From Lojkania enalia (taxonomy: Eukaryota; Ascomycota; Dothideomycetes; Pleosporales), in contig ML986684.1 in the NCBI GenBank assembly GCA_010094045.1, positions 113,747 through 177,746 on the forward strand: a stretch of 64,000 nucleotides of DNA, read 5' to 3'. Positions 1 to 11,016 of this stretch are shown here, in pieces. The position numbers and the translations under genes were made by a program. Positions within the stretch are counted from its first letter, which is position 1. The number at the start of each line of letters is the position of its first letter. The notes under the pieces are model-generated. The model saw only the letters and a program-made list of their open reading frames with translations, did not search any database and was not told the DNA's origin.

Positions 1-74
1 TCTTTGACTTTGTTTCGGATGCGTGCATCTTCTTCGGTCAGCAAGATGATGTTTCTATTCTTTTGAAGAGCCAT
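1..74 (-). CDS. 5' end of an unidentified gene (partial)
   Basis: Reading from 74 towards 1 gives an open frame of 24 codons starting MALQKNRNIILLTEEDAR and running off the left edge. I do not recognise the family. The stretch is charged and hydrophilic after a short aliphatic patch (NIILL) and has no signal peptide. Base composition is ordinary, unlike the RIPped element that begins about 570 bases upstream of its start codon. The start is chosen because it is the first ATG in the frame at the edge. With so little sequence, this could also be an internal ATG or a chance open frame. Confidence 0.35.
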   Translation of the reverse strand, partial: MALQKNRNIILLTEEDARIRNKVK

Positions 75-641
75 TGGAAATTTCGTGATCTACGAGAGCT
101 CTCGCATTGCGTCATGCCGGCTGACCATCCATCCTTAAATGGCCGCCGCCAGGACACATTTGGCACCGACCGTTAAAAGAAGGCAGAACCTTGGAGGGCA
201 CATTTGCCTACTCGGAGATTTAGGTCCATTTGAGGGCGCTAACTCCATCGAGGTCGAGATTTAACTGAACGAGTTAACCAATCGGAAACGACTGACTCCG
301 ACACAACCACTCACAGCCCAGAGCACCAGACACGCTCGAAACTACATTTGCCCCAATGAATAGATTCTTGTTCGCAAGTGAAAATGCACACACATAAAAG
401 GGCGCAACTGATGATTATTGTATTCCTTCCGACCCATGATAATTCAATTTCCGAGACTTTTGCTTCCTTCTACGTGAGTCATTCATCATCACCGCTGGGG
501 GCTATTGCGGGGACCGTTCACCTTTGTTCGATTAAGCGGGATCAGGCCGATAAACTAGAGTGTCATTGACTAACGTAGAGCAGAACCAGAGACTTGATAC
601 CAAGAAGCATTTGTGGGGGCCGTTTTAGCCCTTTCAGGAAG
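75..641. other. intergenic, upstream of the partial gene
   Basis: This is the presumed promoter and 5' region of the minus-strand partial gene. Composition is ordinary and no RIP is evident. A 63-codon plus-strand frame at 378-569 has no recognisable features and is probably chance. The stretch ends at the target duplication of the copia-A element. Confidence 0.5.
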
Positions 642-646
642 AGATT
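642..646. repeat. target-site duplication of copia-A (left copy)
   Basis: AGATT directly precedes the left LTR and is repeated at 6003-6007 directly after the right LTR. Five bases is usual for copia integration. Confidence 0.9.
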
Positions 647-817
647 TATAAGGGTAAAAGAGGGTCTATTATTCTGTGTCTGTATCCGTGTATATGTGTG
701 TGTTGATGCAAGTTCAAAGAACCTGCCTTTTAATGTGCAGTCCTAACTTCCCATAGCTTTACAAGCAGTCGCTCTCACCTGCACGTCTACCAGACGTCTC
801 CTTCTATAACCGTGATA
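647..817 (-). repeat. copia-A 3' LTR
   Basis: This 171-bp copy ends in TA at both plus-strand edges, the expected RIP products of TG and CA. It differs from the right LTR at five positions, all TpA against CpA or TpG. Unlike the interior it keeps many CA/TG dinucleotides. Confidence 0.9.
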
Positions 818-3800
818 TACCCCTTTATCCTGTAGTCGATAGGCGACGAAAGAATAACTTACTTAATCTCCTTCTCTATCCTTTAAACCTTTGATTGTAT
901 ATCCATAAGGTGAAGTTGTTGCACAAACTCAGTATGCTTCTAGTAAGGAAGTATCTTTGTTATTCCGTCTGTAGGTATCTAATCTGTAGGCTTCTATTAT
1001 ATATAAAGGCGATGTTACTTAACTTCCTAGTAAACCTAATTCTAGTAAATATTGATATACTTAAGCTTAGTAGTAAGCTTATCTTACTCTTTTATAATAA
1101 TTCCTACGGTCTACTAGTTATTATACTAGATAATAGGCGTCTAATTAAGCTTTAGTAACAGTCCGTTAAATAGATAATACTACTCTTCCATCTCTAATCC
1201 CGTAAGAGATAGTACTAACAGCTCTACCTTAGTAGTTAATTTTATAATAGTACGTTAAAGCGTTAACTTCTAGTTAATAGTTATACTAAATAGCTAGAAT
1301 ATATATCCTTATAAGCTTTATTATATCTTAATATTATTAGTAAATGCGGTATCTAATATACTAAAAAATACTAGGTTACGGTAATCTTATAGTATTATAA
1401 AATACTCCTAGATACCTCCTTTATTTACTATCTATACCTACAGTACTTAATATTTAGTATTAATAATATAGCTCTAAACTTTACGAATAGAGCTAATATA
1501 TACTTATTCTAGATTAGTTAAGTAAGAGGTATAAATTATATATATACGCGCTAATTCTAGATATATAAACTATATTAAAAAAGCTAGATAGCTAACTAAT
1601 TTTTAATATATCTTTATCTAGGTTTAGTTTAGTTCCTCTATAAACTATTTAAGGTAGTTAATAGTTATAGGTATTTTAGAATAGCGTTCTATTACGATAA
1701 TATTATACTTAGTAGTAACTTTATTAATATATATATTAGTATCTTAAATAACGCCTATATTTAGGAACTATTTAATTGGTTTAAAATACTTAAGGTTATA
1801 ATACTTATTAAGCTAAGTCTTAAACCTCTAATATAGGTATTAATTAGTTAGATAAACAGCTATAATAATATTATTAATATAGATAAATAATATTAACTAT
1901 TTATTAATATAGATGTATAGAAATCCTCTAATTAGTATTAATTCTAGTAATAGTAGTATCTCTTTTAGTTCCTTATACTATAGGAATAGTAACTCTTTCA
2001 GTCTGTATAGGGCTCTTAATACCTATAGTAGCTATCTATCCTTCTTAAATCTATCTAGTATTTTAATATAGAGCTTCTAATAGATTTAAGTATTAAGAAA
2101 GGTATTTAGTATATTATACTAGAGTAGATTAAGTCTAAATTGGTTAGTAATAGCTATAATAGTTTAGAATATTTATCTAGCTAGGGTAGTAGTATACGTA
2201 TCTCTATATAGCTGCTATAAGTTACCTTAAACTACTAGTCGTACCTTAAAGTAATAGAGGTAGCTATTCTTATTAAATTTATATATAAATACCTATATTA
2301 AAAGTAGTACTTTTATATCTACAGTCTCTACTATATATATTATCTTTATAAAGCAGCCTTTACTCTAGACTTTATAATATTTCTTCTAGGCAGCCTCTTA
2401 GAACTATTTACTAAACTAGTAATAAGTAAGCTTTTAATATAATTAAGGTATTTCTAGAAGCTAAGTCCTATATATCTTTATTATTAGCTAATACTTAAAT
2501 ATAGATAAAAACGTATATAGGTAATTATTAACTAATCTACTATATAATATAGTATAAGTTTACTATCGTTCTAGTTTATAGAGATTAGTATTTTAACGAG
2601 TTTATTAGAATCCTTTAATAATATTATTAATACTAAAATTAAGGTCTTAATACTTTAAAGTATTATTTTAATATTAATTAGGAATATAGCTATTAAGCTA
2701 GGTAGTAAACAACTCCTATTAATTTAACTTATTTTAGTTTCGTCTAGATAGCTCTAAATTAGAATATTCTAGAATTAATAGTTGCTCTTATTTATACGAT
2801 TATTCTATTTCCTTAGTATTCTTACCCTCTATTTATAACTTGGTAAGCTTAGGTACAACTTTATATTACTAATTCTAACAGCGTTACTTTAATATTAGTA
2901 GGTCTTTAATAGTTATATTATCTAATATAGACTCTTCTAGAAATACTAGAAGCTTAATAGCTTCTTTAATAACTAATTTATTAGTATAACCTTTAGGTCT
3001 ATTATAGAACTTATTTAGTTTAAATACTATATTACAAGTATATATAATCTTATTCTTTATAAGTATCTAGATTCTAAAGATATTAGTAGAGTTATATCTA
3101 ATAAAGTATCTAATTAGGGCTCTTAATTCTAGCTTATCTATACGCTTTAGTAGTTAATTAAGTATATATACTCGACAGCTAATTAGACATATATAATAAA
3201 CCTTTAATTTTCTCCCCTATATAATCTTATAGGGTATTTTCTATTATAGTACCTCTATTAGTATATAATTTAGAATATACGCTACTATTTAAATAAGTTT
3301 ATAAGTTAGAAACTTTAGTAGTCCCGTTTAAAGTCTTATTACTCTAGCTCGGACGATAAGTATAGAGCCTGCCTACTCTACTAATCTATTCTACTTTTCT
3401 ATATACTCGGCTTGCGGTTTATATTATATACTAAGGTTATAATAGAGATCTTCTAGAATGTTTAATAATATACTAAATCTATAGTCCTTATCTACTCTAA
3501 TAACTATTATATTATAATTAAAGATACGCTATATTTTATATATTATCTAGATCGTCTATTAACCTAGAAATATCTTTGTTTAATAAGGGAAAGTTAATAC
3601 TTTATACTACTTTATATACTAATTAACTATATATCTAGCCTATCGATTACTATTTAAACAGGCTTCTCCTTATAGTATAAACTAGATAATATTAATAGCG
3701 ATTTAATAGAAGAGCTTTATTACTTAGTCCTTCTACTATTTTTAAGATATCTTCTTCGTTAACTTTATCTCCGTATAGATATAATAAAAGTTCTTAATAT

Positions 3801-5812
3801 CGTTTTTAATAATAAGTTTATTAATATTCGTTGTTAAACTATTAATTACCTTTTTATTAGGGTAAGTTTAGATCTAATAAACTATTCTAGTATTAATAAT
3901 CTAGTCTAGTTAAGGATTCTTAGAAGGTTAATAGGTAGTACTAAAAGATAATAGTATTATAAGCTTCAGGCGATAAGAGATATTAGCGTCTACTAGCTAG
4001 TATCTTCTATTATAGTTAAGATAAGTAAGAATTATTCTTAGATTATTTCTATAAAAAAGATCTTATCTAAAATTAAAGTATATATTAATTCTCTAGTATT
4101 ATACTAAGCCTATTAAGCTAGTAATAAATCCTTATATATAGGTAATATAGGTAAGTACTAATAGTTATATACCTGTTAGTATTCTTACTATTAGCTTTAT
4201 ACTTCCCTAGGCTGTAATCTAAATATATTCTATACCTATACTAATAAAATTAGTTATAGTAGTATTATATTCTCTTATCTATCTCTTCTAGTCTTTAGTA
4301 TTAATTACGTAGATATTAGACCCAGGATCTAGTATCTATCGATTACTAAACTTATCGATATTATCTTTTATACTTACTACTATATATAGCTGATTATCTA
4401 GCTTTATACTATTATTAGCAACTAACTAAGCTAAGTACTTTTTAGTATCCTTATCTAGATTATAATATTCTCCTTCCTTATATAAAACGTAAGGTCTATT
4501 ATTATTATATAGAGTATAAAGCTTATTTTTATTTAGAGCGTAAGATTTATCTTTATCTAGAGTATAAAGCTTATCTTTATCTAGAGTATAAGGCTTATTT
4601 TTATATAAAGCGTAAAGCTCTTTAATCTTATCCTAATATATATATTATACTATATTAGTATAGGCTTAGTAGAAGGGGTACTATTATCTATAATAATACT
4701 CTCTACGTCTTATTATTTTATACGCTAATTATTAAGTACTTTCTTAATTTTATCTTTTAAGCTTAAATTAGTAGTAAAAGTAGTATTAAACTTCTTTTAA
4801 CTGGTTATATTTATATAACCTTTTAGCCTTTATAGGTAATTAATATTAATTAGCTAATAATCTACCTAAAAGTATTTTAGGCTATATAAATATTATAGCT
4901 TATCTTTATTACTATTCTTCTTCTTCTACTACTACTACTATAGTTTTATAGTATTAAGCTCCGCAGCTATAGAGCTAAGTTCTAACTATATTAGTTTTAT
5001 ACGCTTAAGATAGGTAGTAAATTTACTAATATAGTCTTCTACTAACAGAATAGCCTTACTAACTTCCTCCAGGTTAATTAAGGCTTATAGGCCTAATATA
5101 CTATATTTAGGATTAATTATTCTGTAAGTAATAAAAAAGTCTTTTTATACCTATAAATCTATTATCTTAGAAACTTTTATAGTAATATATATATTCGTAA
5201 CTTCTATCTATAATTATAACTATTCCTCTACCTTCTTACCTTATAGTAGTATCTAAAGGTTCTTATATTATATAATAAGGTCTTGCTAATAGATAGTATT
5301 AGATAGTATAAGGTGCTTCTTAAGTATTATTAGTTAATTATATAGTATATCTTTAGTTTTAATTAGGTAAAGGTGCTTTATAGTAATTATTTTACTAATC
5401 TTAGAGTTAAAGTTAGTAAGAGCTTTCTTCTAATATTTAAACTTAATATCCCGTCGCTTCTATCGCTTATACTCCTATTAATAAAGTTTTAGTTTAGCAG
5501 CTAACAGCTGAGAAATCGAAGTCGCTCTATTATAATAGTTAGTAAACTAAGGTTTAGATTGTACTATTAACGTAGGCAGGTCTACTACTAGTATAGTAGG
5601 GTCTATATACTACTAGAGGTTATTTTTCTAAGCAGTATCCTTTCGAATAAATAGCTACTTATGCTAGTTATCAGCTTAATTAAGGATAACTGTTACTCAG
5701 ATAACTGCTAGATCTAACTCTATAGTTATTATAAGATTAGCAGCTCTGTATAGTATAATCAAACATTAATCCTAATTATAGGTGCTAATCAGTTATAATG
5801 CGAGCTATCAGT

Positions 5813-5831
5813 CGCAATCCGGGCTCATAAC
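5813..5831 (-). other. copia-A primer-binding site for initiator tRNA-Met
   Basis: Plus strand reads CGCAATCCGGGCTCATAAC directly before the LTR. GGGCTCATAAC matches the anticodon stem-loop of initiator tRNA-Met (anticodon CAT). On the minus strand this gives GTTATGAGCCC immediately after the 5' LTR, as in Drosophila copia, which primes from a 5' half-tRNA. This is the least mutated of the sites in the window. Confidence 0.75.
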
Positions 5832-6002
5832 TATAAGGGTAAAAGAGGGTCTATTATTCTATGTCTGTATCCGTGTATATGTGTGTGTTAATGCAAGTTT
5901 AAAGAACCTGCCTTTTAATGTGCAGTCCTAACTTCCCATAGCTTTACAAGCAGTCGCTCTCACCTGCACGTCTACCAGACGTCTCCTTCCATAACCGTGA
6001 CA
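5832..6002 (-). repeat. copia-A 5' LTR
   Basis: This copy has the same length as the left LTR. Its right edge keeps the original CA (CCGTGACA, then AGATT), which fixes the LTR boundary. In the coding orientation it is the upstream LTR and would carry the promoter. Confidence 0.9.
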
Positions 6003-6007
6003 AGATT

Positions 6008-6763
6008 GCCGTCTAAGGATTAGAAAAGACCATGGGATGCCGATTCTTGTGATTGATGGGCCTTTTCCAATTCAAGTCTATGGGAATGCTAAGTACGAAA
6101 TAAATGGAAGCAGGGATCTAGAAAAATGAATGGAATACCTTGTATTGTCGCGTATCAGGGAGCATCAATTGCTGAGGCAAATATTGATGTATTGAAGGAG
6201 GGTAAGTGGCCTGCTTCGGCAGAAGCTGGCGATGGCGAGACTATATAGGCCTGAAAACAGACCAACTATAATAGGATAGTAGAAACATGTGACATGTATG
6301 TCTCCAACGGGCTAAGAAACGCCGCTCGCCGCATTATCGTATTCAACTAAATGCATGAACAAGGCACTGGAAGCGAGGAGGAGTGTTGTGCCCTCGCAAC
6401 ACCGTCACGTCGATAGGATATATACAAGGCATATCGGGGACTCAATTGTAATAGCTAGTGCTGCGATAATCTCGCTGGGAGAATGTATGGATGGATGGGA
6501 GACCCATTCGCTTTAGGCGTAGGCGGGACCTATATTAACCTTATTACGTGACTACTCAATTAGGACTACAAAGTGATGAAGGTAAATAAGCGAACGACAA
6601 GGCGACTGCTCCTTCCACTTCTTCTCCCTTACATAATTCACCCAAGGTGACCCTTCACCGGGTATCCACGCTACAACGTCGGCCGCACTCATCAACGCCT
6701 TCGGACCAAGGAAGCTATTGGGCCTCACAATTTTGTCAATCGCTTCGGATTAGCTCCGGTATC
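6008..6763. other. intergenic right of copia-A, possible coding fossil
   Basis: Ordinary composition returns right after the target duplication. A frame from the ATG at 6037 reads MPILVIDGPFPIQVYG and continues past a TGA at 6127-6129, which could be a former TGG, for about 20 further codons. It looks mildly protein-like but I recognise nothing. The rest holds the 5' flank of the next gene. Confidence 0.3.
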
Positions 6764-7889
6764 ATGAGGCTGCCGAACGAATTCGCGGCCCTGACTTGCC
6801 TCGCGGGCATTCTCACCTGTTCTGGCCTCCTCCACGCACGCTTTGTTCCTCGTAGCTTTCGCCACTCACCTTCCCAGTTACGAGACCTCACTCAAAATGC
6901 GCCACTTGATCTTTCCATTCCCAAGTCACGCTGGGACGATGATGGTGTTCAATCTACGGAAGAAGAATGGGATGAGTATATCTGCAAGGGACAGAAAATG
7001 CTCGCAGCAATGACGGCCGACGACGCCGGTGCTGCGAAGCTGTACAATCTGGATCAGCAGACCATTGCGAGTGAGTGGAAGGACTTTCCTCAGAGCTTCA
7101 CAACATGGGGCTATCAGCACAACCCATTCTTCGATAACCAGAGGCTTCCCGCGCCTTTGAACCAGTGTCTTGAATCTCTTGGAGTAGACACTAATCGTGA
7201 TCGATGGGTAACTCGCTGGTACCAACATCGATACCTTAGCCGTGATAATCCGCCAGAGATCGATCAACAGACATACCGAGTAAGTGACAGAACCTATCGT
7301 GTACGCCAAGCCTCATTTGACAAGACCTTGGTGCGCTGCTGACGTTGGGTAGATGACTGGAGCATACTACTACGCAGTAATGAGCGTTGAGCAGGGTAGT
7401 ATGCATCGATCGTCGTGACTGGAGCCGATATAGTGTTACTAATCTTTATGACTAGCCATGATTGTCCCTATCGAATTTAGCCCAACATGGGAAGGCCAAT
7501 TCCGCAGTCCCCCCATTGAGGGAGACGGCTTGCCTAAGCTCCAGAGAGCCTCTGACATTCTTTGGGGCATGTGGGTGGCTTCCGGTGGTGCGGGCCACTC
7601 ACTTCGATATGTCATAATTCAGGATATTCACAATGATATCACCCAAGAAGTAATCCGGCGAGCAGTAAAGGAACGAAACCAAGGTAATTTACCAGCGTGG
7701 CCCGGATTCAAGTTTTCTACGGACACAGATGCGGGTGCGGCTCTACTACGTGCACCAAATGTGGTTGGAATTGGCCATCTCCTTATACAGCGCAAGCACG
7801 ACCTTGGAATCCGCAAGGTGTCTGAGATCACTATTTTCAAGCAGGATACAAAGGATCAAGATGCCGCTATGGTGTTCAAAATTGAGTAG
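6764..7889 (+). CDS. putative secreted protein of an uncharacterised fungal family
   Basis: Three exons are proposed: 6764-7279, 7353-7395 and 7456-7889. The introns are 73 and 60 nt with GTAAGT and GTAGTA donors and TGCTGAC and TTACTAAT branch points. They join in frame to 330 residues. The ATG at 6764 is preferred over an in-frame one at 6647 because it gives a clean signal peptide (MRLPNEFAALTCLAGILTCSGLLHA). The mature part has tryptophan- and proline-rich blocks, such as TTWGYQHN, an AVMSVEQAMIVPIEFSPTW block across the second intron, a central SDILWGMW and a late LPAWPGFKFSTDTDAGAALLRAPN. From memory this matches a multi-copy family of secreted hypothetical proteins in filamentous ascomycetes whose function is unknown. 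There are few cysteines, so it is not a classic cysteine-rich effector. It appears intact and not RIPped. Confidence 0.75.
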
Positions 7890-8253
7890 GTGACTACATG
7901 TGTGCTGCGCAGGAGGGAGGGAACGATTCCAATAAAAAAAAAAAGTTTATCGTTGCTCGGCAAACATAGCAATTTTGAAATCCGAAAGCTACTAAGCTGA
8001 TTGCTCGGAAGTTGATCTATAAAGTCTGAAAGAATATTAGGATCTTCATAGTCAGAAAGGGCTAAGGACATGGGATGACTTTGATGAGACAGATGTAGAT
8101 GATTACTTGCGGTGATGGACATAAATCTCAAGACCATGGGCTAGCTTCTATGACATGTGTGTAAGTGACTACTTGCAGTCTTGCGCGTATGTCCCCGAAT
8201 GATATTGCTACGGCCTGCACTTAGTTAAACAGACATACAACCGCTGTTCTGAA
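7890..8253. other. intergenic
   Basis: This holds the 3' flank of the secreted-protein gene, with an A-run at 7935-7945. I see no feature in it. Confidence 0.5.
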
Positions 8254-8697
8254 ATGAATGAAACAATCTTGCGACCCACTAATAGATATCTTCATGACCT
8301 ATTATCAGAGCTGCCCTCAGAAATGTATACTTTGCCCAATGACTGGCTTGCCCTCTCATTGTCTACTTTGTGTGAGCAGAGAGCTATTGCACTAAAAAAC
8401 GATTTGAATTCCAGGGGAGGAGAGGCTTTCAAGGGTTCCAAGAATCGCAAAGCTAAACGGTCTATAGTACTGTGCTCTCTTAACATATTTCGCCGTCATT
8501 ATGAGTCATTCAATAATGCACCCGGGAGAGCAAAGTGGAAATTAGCCTACTCAGCAATTTTACTGCACTATTCTAATACTGTATATGTGATGAGAGGCGA
8601 ATCTTGTCTCAGGGAGGGAGATGAGGAACTGAACTGCTTGATTGAAGATGGCCAGCTGGCCATATTTATATACATGGAAAAGGGGCATATCAGCTGA
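8254..8697 (+). CDS. hypothetical ORF with its 3' end replaced by a solo LTR
   Basis: This is a 147-codon frame of unrecognised family. Residues 1-110 come from unique sequence: MNETILRPTNRYLHDLL, then a lysine/arginine-rich stretch KGSKNRKAKR at about 67-76. From residue 112 onward the frame reads through the solo LTR that starts at 8586, so that tail is not native. Reading across the empty site (target GTATA followed by TGTTGCATAA) would have ended the frame two residues after the insertion point, so the LTR lengthened a frame that was almost finished. No signal peptide, membrane segment or domain is visible. It may be a small lineage-specific gene or a chance frame. Confidence 0.3.
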   Translation: MNETILRPTNRYLHDLLSELPSEMYTLPNDWLALSLSTLCEQRAIALKNDLNSRGGEAFKGSKNRKAKRSIVLCSLNIFRRHYESFNNAPGRAKWKLAYSAILLHYSNTVYVMRGESCLREGDEELNCLIEDGQLAIFIYMEKGHIS

Positions 8698-8788
8698 TAT
8701 CCAGCGTGATATCCAGCGTGATATCGACCGTGATATCGTACGACGATATCTGATACAGCTCGGCAGACTTGCCAAAATCCCCATGACA
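8586..8788 (-). repeat. solo LTR, family D
   Basis: This 203-bp unit runs from TGTGATGAGAGG to CCCCATGACA with GTATA duplicated at 8581-8585 and 8789-8793. It matches the LTR of the copia-D element (56224-56429) and the solo copies at 16737 and 35931. In sense orientation it carries a run of GATATC-containing 12-bp repeats followed by a TATA box (TATATAAATA in the family). It is not RIPped and no internal element sequence lies beside it. Confidence 0.92.
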
Positions 8789-8793
8789 GTATA

Positions 8794-10229
8794 TGTTGCA
8801 TAACTTTGAAAACGAAGTCGTTCTAGCGGCTTTTTATGTCGTAAACGACGTAAATGATTCTATCTGGATGGATATGGATGTAGCTGCCAATACCCACGAA
8901 AGGAATTACTAAAGAGGGAATTTTCCATTCCTTAAATGCAGGCAAACTCGCCAAAGTCCCTTAATTGCTCCGATTCATTGATTCAGACTGCGTCCGAAAC
9001 CACTACCTTATACAGTCGTGGAGCTCATGTCTACACTATTCTCTTTTTCTCTCCGATGATTACCTCGTCCTCTTTCTTGCCTAGCGTCCTGGAATAATTG
9101 GTCTCCTCTGACTCCCTTTTCTATCTCTTCTTTACATTCTTGTTATAGGATTTGCGTTTGCGAATCTAGAAGAAAACGCAGACTGTTATAATAATGAGCC
9201 CAGGAATAGCAGAGAGAAAACTTATTGCAATCTCTGCTCGCTCACAAGCCAATTTCGGAAGGAGAGAGGCCATCGCTAGCTGCGAGGCTAGGGGTGCTCG
9301 ATATTGATGGGGCCTAGTTGGAAGAAGCGGGCGTCGGATAATGTGGTAGTGATAGATGTCTGAGGAATTGTGCAGAGGCTGTGTTAACACAAAAAGACTA
9401 GGTATACCGCCCTCTCCCTATAATAATAATAGAACTACGGGCCTAGTGAACGATGAAGTACTATTGGTTACGTCTGAAATGGCCGAGCGCCCAATGAGAG
9501 TATTCGTATATTCGTACTCAATTCTCAGGTCTCATACACTCGAGAAGAAGTCACATTTTCCAGCAAAATCCTCAGAGATTCTAGCCAACGTTTCTCATAT
9601 CCTCCGTCTAATTTGTGAAGACTATCGAAGTCATGGGCTGTCACTGTGAGTGAGAGATATGACTTGATAACGTCCCGGTAATCTAGATGTTACTCCTATT
9701 GCCGTAATGAAGTTAGATGCTAACGGGTCCAGCAGCTAAGCCTGAGGCAAGAGTCTGCTAAAGACGTGACCTGTGAATTTGCGACGGGCCAAACGATTGC
9801 CATCACGAGCTCTAAAGATCGAATGAATGTCCATGCGAGTAGCCATCCATGTTGAGCATCCAACGAAGCATTATAGCTGCCGGAACTGCATTAGATATTA
9901 ACTGATGAGACCTAGAAAATGGTTTCATTATATTGACAAAGCTCATTTAAGGGAAATTGACTGAAGTCAGTAACTTGTCCAATTCTTAATCTATAATCTA
10001 GGGGCTTGGAACTCGTTTCTCTGTAGTCGTTGTGGCGCCCATTCTGTGCTCCGGACAAACCAGTTTGCAGCTTGAAGATTGAAACACGCCGCACAAGTCG
10101 CTCTCTCGGCCTCGAAATATCAAAATAATACACCAAAAAGAGACATGAGCCATCCAAAGTGACAATTTGAATAATTCAATCTACGTTCGAGTGCTGTTGG
10201 TGATTCCGCTTGTGTATGTGTAATTGTGC
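8794..10229. other. intergenic, no supported gene
   Basis: The longest frame is 97 codons on the plus strand (9356-9649, MSEELCRGCVNTKRLG), overlapped by a 74-codon minus frame (9166-9390) with a hydrophobic C-terminus. Neither has a recognisable domain, a splice pattern or codon structure I would trust. Confidence 0.4.
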
Positions 10230-10234
10230 TATGC

Positions 10235-10379
10235 TGTAAAGTATCGGAGTAGATGAGGAGGAAAAACCGTGTTGATTCATATATATGGAGGATCAAGGCT
10301 ATTTATACTGTCTGCTCTAGTATCACATGATATCAGGGATAGTCTTTAATAAGGATCGTGCCATACATATAACCTTACT
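10235..10379 (-). repeat. solo LTR, family E, copy 1
   Basis: This 145-bp unit begins TGTAAAGTATCGG and ends AACCTTACT, where the family ends in TTACA. The flanks TATGC (10230-10234) and TATCC (10380-10384) match at four of five bases, consistent with an older insertion. Orientation is taken from the TATA box AGTATAAATAGCC on the minus strand. Confidence 0.8.
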
Positions 10380-10384
10380 TATCC

Positions 10385-10861
10385 AATTAGGGTTGTCATT
10401 TGAACAGGGTTTCTTTCCGCGTACTGCACAAATACAACTTACTGGAAGGATCAATTGCATGATTCATCAGAAGTACAATATGTAACTGATAAATGTTTGG
10501 CGTGAATGGTTATAGATTAAATCAATAGTATCCAACAAAAGAAAGATCTCAAACAAGGGAGATCATGTCCCTAACAAGAGGAGAGATGTGTACAATCCTA
10601 ATGAGAAAGAAAACATGTACGGTCAAGGTAATTTAGAATCCGTCAGAGGAGCAACTGAAGAAACAATGGATAAAAGACAAAGGGGTTTTAGAAGTGATTA
10701 AGGAATGGGCGTGCACCCTGTTCCACTCGCAGAATTTTTATGGTGGATATCTTCAGCAACCTTTCACTATATGCTCTTCAGTCCATCCTCATTTTCCTTT
10801 AGTTCTTCTTGCACCTTTATGATTTTTACAGCTAGTTACTCATTTTCTTGTATCGGGTTTT
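10385..10861. other. spacer between two inverted family-E solo LTRs
   Basis: About 480 bp of AT-moderate DNA. A 72-codon plus frame at 10705-10923 is serine/phenylalanine rich and runs into the next LTR, so it is not a credible gene. Confidence 0.4.
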
Positions 10862-10866
10862 CATAT

Positions 10867-11012
10867 TGTAAGGTTATATGTATCGCACGATCCCTATTAT
10901 GGATTATCCCTGATATCATGTGATACCTAGAACTGACAGTATAAATATCCCTGACCCTCCATAGATATGAATCAACACGGTCCTTCCTCCTTATCTGCCC
11001 TGATACTTTACA
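10867..11012 (+). repeat. solo LTR, family E, copy 2
   Basis: This 146-bp unit runs from TGTAAGGTTATATG to GATACTTTACA with a perfect duplication CATAT at 10862-10866 and 11013-11017. It is in the opposite orientation to copies 1 and 3. It contains the AGTATAAATA TATA-like sequence in sense orientation. Confidence 0.92.
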
Positions 11013-11016
11013 CATA

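Larger units (their letters stand above)
647..6002 (-). mobile_element. complete Ty1/copia LTR retrotransposon (copia-A), RIP-inactivated
   Basis: Two 171-bp direct repeats (647-817 and 5832-6002) flank about 5.0 kb of TA-saturated DNA, and AGATT is duplicated outside them (642-646 and 6003-6007). On the minus strand, stop-riddled frames show the late part of a copia integrase around 2700-3550, with remains of the motif AEYTE(R/K)QN-LAERAG near 3367-3411 and a following region resembling Y-STNIFRIW. Reverse transcriptase and RNase H should then lie at about 900-2600. The primer site lies beside the right LTR and a purine run (AAAGGGGTA on the minus strand) beside the left, so transcription would run right to left. 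Every frame is broken by TAA/TAG, so the copy is dead. The superfamily call rests on integrase order and the tRNA-Met primer site. Confidence 0.9.

Noticed and set aside
895..1155. 86-codon plus-strand frame rich in leucine and isoleucine
   Set aside because: It lies in RIPped copia-A DNA, is antisense to the element's genes, and its composition is what TA-rich sequence gives by chance.
5821..5831. Remnant of a tRNA-Met gene (GGGCTCATAAC)
   Set aside because: Only the anticodon arm is present, always beside an LTR of a different family, so it is a primer-binding site.
6647..6763. N-terminal extension of the secreted-protein gene from the ATG at 6647
   Set aside because: It would bury the signal peptide 39 residues inside the protein. 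The ATG at 6764 gives a normal secretory start.
8698..8755. CRISPR-like array of GATATC units
   Set aside because: The units are 12 bp without spacers, occur inside an LTR, and the genome is eukaryotic.
9356..9649. 97-codon ORF as a gene
   Set aside because: No domain, signal peptide, splice sites or conserved-looking blocks; a frame of this length is expected by chance in 1.4 kb.
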